8,840 nt of DNA from Chromatiaceae bacterium (lineage in GTDB: Bacteria > Pseudomonadota > Gammaproteobacteria > Chromatiales > Chromatiaceae), in the NCBI GenBank assembly GCA_012962365.1, contig DTXR01000388.1, positions 1 to 8,840 on the forward strand. Direction: 5' to 3'. Both the position numbers and the translations under genes were made by a program. Below, one piece after another: positions 5,496 through 8,840 of this stretch. The notes under the pieces were generated by a model. The model worked only from the letters and a program-made list of their open reading frames with translations. It was not told where the DNA came from and did not search any database. Position 1 is the stretch's first letter, and each line of letters opens with the position of its first letter.

Positions 5496-7952
5496 TCAGG
5501 GTACCTTGGTCTTGAAAAGTGTGCGGATACGCGCGGCATTGCCGATGACCAGCAGCGAACTGATGGGCATGGATATGGCTGCAATCAATGGTGTAATCAT
5601 GGCTGACATGGCCAATGGCACCATGATGATATTATAGACGAAAGAAATCACGATGTTCTGGCGGATGGTGTGCAGGGTTCGCCTGGAAAGGGAAACGGCC
5701 AGGCTGATCTTTTCCAGTTCGTCACCCATCAGCACGATATCGGCGCTTTCGACGGAGACGTCCGTACCGGAACCGATGGCAATACCCACATCTGCACGGA
5801 TTAGTGCCGGCGCATCGTTGACGCCATCCCCGACCATGGCGACCAGTTGTCCCTGTTTCTGCAAATCGGAAATGACCTTGTCCTTGTCCTCGGGCAGTAC
5901 TTCCGCAATTACCTGCATGCCGCCGAGCTGTTTGGCTACGGCTTCTGCCACTGTGCGTCGGTCGCCGGACAGGAGAGTAAGCTGGATGTTGCGGGCGCGC
6001 AGATCCTCGATCAGCCGAGGTGCGTCATGGCGGATCTGGTCAGCGATCCCGATGATGCCCATGTGGCGGCCGTTCATGCCGATGTGTACCAGGGTTGTAC
6101 CCTGGGCCTCCAGATCAGTGGATTGTGCGATCAGTTGCTCGTCAAGCGTTACCTGCTGTTTCTTCAGCCACGGCAGCGTGCCAATGATCATATCGGCTTG
6201 TTCAACGCGGGCGCTGATACCCAGACCCGGATGACTATTGAATTTTGTGACCTCGAATTCATTGGGGTTCAGGTGTTTCTCCTTTGCCTTGGCGATGATG
6301 GCCTGAGCGATGCTGTGCTCCGAGAGACGCTCGGCTGCAGCCGAATATTGCAGTAGCTGTTGCTCTGTCTGGCCAGCAACAGGAATGAACTCCACGACTT
6401 GCATCCTGCCTTCGGTCAGGGTGCCGGTCTTGTCGAATACAAAGTGACCCACATGTGACAGGGTTTCGAGAACGGCGCCGGTTTTCACTAGAATGCCATG
6501 GCGTGCTCCCTGACCGGATGCTACGGCAATCGCCATGGGTGTTGCCAGGCCAAAGGCGCAGGGACAGGTGATGATCAGTACCGATGTGGCAGCCATGAGC
6601 GCAAGCTCGAAGTCCCGGTGGAACCAGATGAAGAAGGTCAGGGTAGCAAGACTCAGGGTAGCCACGACAAACCAGGGAACGATGCGGTCGGCCATACATT
6701 GGATCGGGGCTTTCGATGCCTGGGCTTCTTCGACCAGCCTGATGATTCTGCCGAGTGCGGTGTTGTTCAGGGTGCCGGTCACTTCTATGGCCAAGGCTCC
6801 CTGGGTATTGACGGTGCCTGCGGATACCCTGTCGCCCGGATGTTTGGTGACGGGTTCGGATTCACCGCTGAGCATGGCTTCATCGACCTGGCTTTCTCCC
6901 CGAAGCACGATGCCGTCTACGGGAATTTTTGTACCGGGCTTGGCAACTACTACATCGCCTGGCTGGACACGGCGTATGGGAACGGATTTCTCCTCGCCGT
7001 CCTGCAACACGATGGCAACCCTGGGTTGCAGGTCAAGGAGACGCTGTGTCGCGGCAACGGCATGACGCTTGGAAACGCCTTCCAGATGCCGGCCGACCAG
7101 GATGACAAAAATAAAATTCACCACCGTATCGAAATACACCTGGTGATCGGGAAGATCAGCAAATGTCACCCACGTGGAATATGCCCAGGTGACCGTGGCG
7201 CCCAACGCGATGGGTAGGTCCATCCCCAGGTGGAGGGTGCGCAGACCGGACCAGGCGCCCTTGAGGAAAGGCCATCCGGAATAGAACAGGGTGGGGGTAG
7301 CGAGTGCGAAGCCCACCCAGTGAAAAAGCGATCGAAATTCCCCCTTGTCCGCGCCACTGTACAAGGCGATGGATATCCAGATCAGGTTCATCATGGCGAA
7401 ACCGGCGAATGTGATGCGGAACAATAAATCGCGGGTCTGTTTCTTCAGGATGCCTTCCGCAGCTTCCGGATCAAAAGGTGTGGCGGCATAGCCGACCTTT
7501 GCCAGGGCGGCGATGATCTCGGAGAGCTTGATGCGCTCATTGTCCCAGCGCAGTAGCAGGCGTTTAGCGGAGAGATTCACCCGGGCGGAGAGCACCCCCG
7601 GCAGCTTGTTCAATGTATGTTCAATGAGCCACACGCAGGCGGCACAATGGATGCCTTCCACCAGCAGGTGGATCTCCCTTTCCTGACCTTTTTGGTGTAC
7701 GAACTCGGCCTGAACCTCTTCCAGGTCGTACAGCCCCACATCCTGGGGTGGCGGCGGTGGGGGCTCCAGAAGCGTGCCTTCCGGCGTGCGCTGATAGAAA
7801 CCTTCCATGCCGGCAGCGTAGATGGCTTCGCACACGGACTGGCAGCCGAAACAGCAGAAATGCCGTTGCTTCCCGTCTATTTCAGTACTGAAGTCCTGCT
7901 CAGGAATCGGCAGGCCACAATGAAAGCAGCCTGCGTCCTGCCTGTTGGTCAT
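5496..7952 (-). CDS. ccoI: Copper-translocating P1B-type ATPase CcoI/FixI for cbb3 oxidase assembly
   Basis: CcoI is an inner-membrane copper pump needed to build the haem-copper centre of cbb3 oxidase. The 818-residue protein has these parts in order. A cysteine-rich N-terminal metal-binding domain comes first (C9, C12, then C33, C34, C37, C41). A six-proline linker follows (64-69), then an HMA domain with GIHCAAC (100-106). The actuator loop carries LSGES (361-365). The membrane copper site is CPC (463-465). The phosphorylation site is DKTGT (D507) and the hinge is GDGVND (708-713). YN in helix 7 and MPISS in helix 8 fit P1B-1 copper ATPases. The nucleotide-binding HP motif, normally SEHP, reads SEHS (544-547), an oddity. 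The N-terminal extra domain plus its place between ccoH and ccoS separates it from CopA. The ATG overlaps the ccoH stop by four bases (ATGA), pointing to translational coupling. Confidence 0.96.
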   Translation of the reverse strand: MTNRQDAGCFHCGLPIPEQDFSTEIDGKQRHFCCFGCQSVCEAIYAAGMEGFYQRTPEGTLLEPPPPPPQDVGLYDLEEVQAEFVHQKGQEREIHLLVEGIHCAACVWLIEHTLNKLPGVLSARVNLSAKRLLLRWDNERIKLSEIIAALAKVGYAATPFDPEAAEGILKKQTRDLLFRITFAGFAMMNLIWISIALYSGADKGEFRSLFHWVGFALATPTLFYSGWPFLKGAWSGLRTLHLGMDLPIALGATVTWAYSTWVTFADLPDHQVYFDTVVNFIFVILVGRHLEGVSKRHAVAATQRLLDLQPRVAIVLQDGEEKSVPIRRVQPGDVVVAKPGTKIPVDGIVLRGESQVDEAMLSGESEPVTKHPGDRVSAGTVNTQGALAIEVTGTLNNTALGRIIRLVEEAQASKAPIQCMADRIVPWFVVATLSLATLTFFIWFHRDFELALMAATSVLIITCPCAFGLATPMAIAVASGQGARHGILVKTGAVLETLSHVGHFVFDKTGTLTEGRMQVVEFIPVAGQTEQQLLQYSAAAERLSEHSIAQAIIAKAKEKHLNPNEFEVTKFNSHPGLGISARVEQADMIIGTLPWLKKQQVTLDEQLIAQSTDLEAQGTTLVHIGMNGRHMGIIGIADQIRHDAPRLIEDLRARNIQLTLLSGDRRTVAEAVAKQLGGMQVIAEVLPEDKDKVISDLQKQGQLVAMVGDGVNDAPALIRADVGIAIGSGTDVSVESADIVLMGDELEKISLAVSLSRRTLHTIRQNIVISFVYNIIMVPLAMSAMITPLIAAISMPISSLLVIGNAARIRTLFKTKVP

Positions 7953-8494
7953 GGGGTGGGAGCGGCCTCTACCGAAATGCGCCGGGAAGTTTTAAGACTA
8001 TCGTCTCCCTTGACCAGAACGGCTGTCATATCCCAGATACCTTTGAGTGGAAAGGTCAGCTCGGCACTGTAAACGCCAGGAGCAATCTCTTGCATGGGCG
8101 TACTGAAATCGGCGTTGACATCACTGGGGCGATAGGCGTGAAGTACGGCCCTATCACCATCGATGGCAATGCCGCTGGTATCGACGATATTGAACGTGTA
8201 GCGCACAGGTTGGCCAGCAACGGGTGGGCTTACAGACTCCAGTTTCATTTGCCAGCCCAGACGGGTGCGAGTTTCTTGTTGCTGAATGAAGTGTTGTTCC
8301 TGATCCCGGCCTTTTTCGTAGTAGTCTTTGTCTACCAGGCCGGGGTCAGTAATCATGGCAGTAACGATAAATGCGATATTGACACCCAATACCAGCAAGA
8401 TGCCGGCTATCCAGCCCAGAACCCATGGGTTGCGGAAAGCCTGCTTGCTGTCTTGGGAAAATTTGGGTGTCTTGTTTTCAGTCATTGTGGCCAT
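7949..8494 (-). CDS. ccoH: cbb3 oxidase assembly protein CcoH/FixH
   Basis: CcoH is a small membrane protein that associates with the cbb3 oxidase during assembly. The 181-residue protein has a soluble N-terminus and one transmembrane helix at about 24-47, after the typical [10 protein letters not shown] (20-29). The FixH signature [15 protein letters not shown] follows (50-64). The rest is a periplasmic beta-rich domain ending [19 protein letters not shown] (138-156), also typical of FixH. The frame stays open upstream to 8557, but that would overlap ccoG by 53 bases. The ATG at 8494, ten bases beyond the ccoG stop, is the likelier start, and ATG 8485 is also possible. Neither has a strong ribosome binding site. 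Order and spacing fit a ccoGHIS operon. Confidence 0.93.
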   Translation of the reverse strand: MATMTENKTPKFSQDSKQAFRNPWVLGWIAGILLVLGVNIAFIVTAMITDPGLVDKDYYEKGRDQEQHFIQQQETRTRLGWQMKLESVSPPVAGQPVRYTFNIVDTSGIAIDGDRAVLHAYRPSDVNADFSTPMQEIAPGVYSAELTFPLKGIWDMTAVLVKGDDSLKTSRRISVEAAPTP

Positions 8495-8504
8495 TGTTGT
8501 GTTG

Positions 8505-8840
8505 TTACTTGGGTGCAAAAAACATGCTTTCATAGGATGAAGTCTGGGTTGGGTCATCCTGATTCACGATCTTGAATATGATGGGTGTCCGCTCGGATTT
8601 GATGTTCTCGGCAGGCGCATTGATGAAAACGATGTAGGAACCTGTATTGCCTTTCTTGGCAACCACAGTACCTTCGGTTCCCTTGACGAGCATGTCTTCG
8701 ATACCTTCTGCAGTGATTTTGACCGGAATGTCATTCGTAGTCTTGTTCAGGATCTTGACATCATACTTGTTCTGTATGGTGCCGTCACTGCGTTGCACGA
8801 ACAGGGGCGAACGGCCATGCAGCACCTTGACCTCAATGGC
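8505..8840 (-). CDS. ccoG: Cytochrome c oxidase accessory protein CcoG/FixG, C-terminal part (runs off the right edge)
   Basis: The reading frame is open from the window edge at 8840 to TAA 8505-8507, giving the last 111 residues. The visible part is the immunoglobulin-like C-terminal domain of FixG/CcoG. It starts AIEVKVLHGRSPLF and has IQNKYDVKILNKT (25-37) and the strand-rich tail SYESMFFAPK at the end. The ferredoxin-like 4Fe-4S and membrane parts lie outside the window. In characterised bacteria CcoG is a membrane cupric reductase that helps provide copper for cbb3 oxidase. Identification rests on the domain and on the following ccoH, ccoI and ccoS genes. Confidence 0.9.
   Translation of the reverse strand, partial: AIEVKVLHGRSPLFVQRSDGTIQNKYDVKILNKTTNDIPVKITAEGIEDMLVKGTEGTVVAKKGNTGSYIVFINAPAENIKSERTPIIFKIVNQDDPTQTSSYESMFFAPK

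Noticed and set aside
6498..7217. 239-codon plus-strand frame inside ccoI
   Set aside because: It mirrors the P-type ATPase gene, is rich in shadow-type residues (Gly, His, Asp) and shows no family motif.
8495..8557. Longer CcoH start at 8557
   Set aside because: It would overlap the ccoG coding region by 53 bases, and the added residues do not look like a FixH N-terminus.

Overview
The window reads as chromosomal DNA of a respiring proteobacterium. A cbb3 oxidase assembly cluster (ccoG-H-I-S), a sulfide:quinone-reductase-like flavoprotein and a proteobacterial-type RecQ together suggest a gammaproteobacterium, possibly a sulfur oxidiser of the Chromatiales type. That placement is inference from protein families only. 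Base composition and codon use look even across the window, and I see no IS element, phage gene, tRNA, rRNA or CRISPR array.

Left edge (1-474, minus strand): the first 158 codons of a HerA/DUF87-type ATPase, starting inside the window and running off the left edge. A 195-base divergent intergenic region (475-669) separates it from a plus-strand run.

Plus-strand run (670-5130): four tightly packed genes. They are an SQR/NDH-2-like FAD oxidoreductase, a four-helix membrane protein of unknown function (1-base gap), a membrane-anchored periplasmic-type protein of unknown function (8-base overlap), and recQ (25-base gap). The first three look translationally linked and may form a small membrane redox or envelope module. 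recQ may simply share the transcript.

RecQ-CcoS junction (5131-5279): recQ meets the cco cluster tail to tail. There is a long imperfect hairpin after recQ and a 28-codon open frame overlapping the 3' end of ccoS.

Minus-strand cluster (5204-8840, read right to left): ccoG (3' end only, Ig-like C-terminal domain), ccoH, ccoI, ccoS and the possible small gene. CcoI is the P1B copper ATPase that supplies copper for the CcoN active site. CcoG, CcoH and CcoS are its partners in metal handling and complex assembly. The ccoNOQP structural genes usually precede ccoG and would be expected beyond the right edge.

No clearly new system can be proven here. The most interesting points are the truncated HerA-like gene, the oxidoreductase that lacks one SQR catalytic cysteine and sits with two uncharacterised membrane genes, the small open frame after ccoS, a changed HP motif in CcoI, and an out-of-frame leader that carries the best ribosome binding site before the oxidoreductase.
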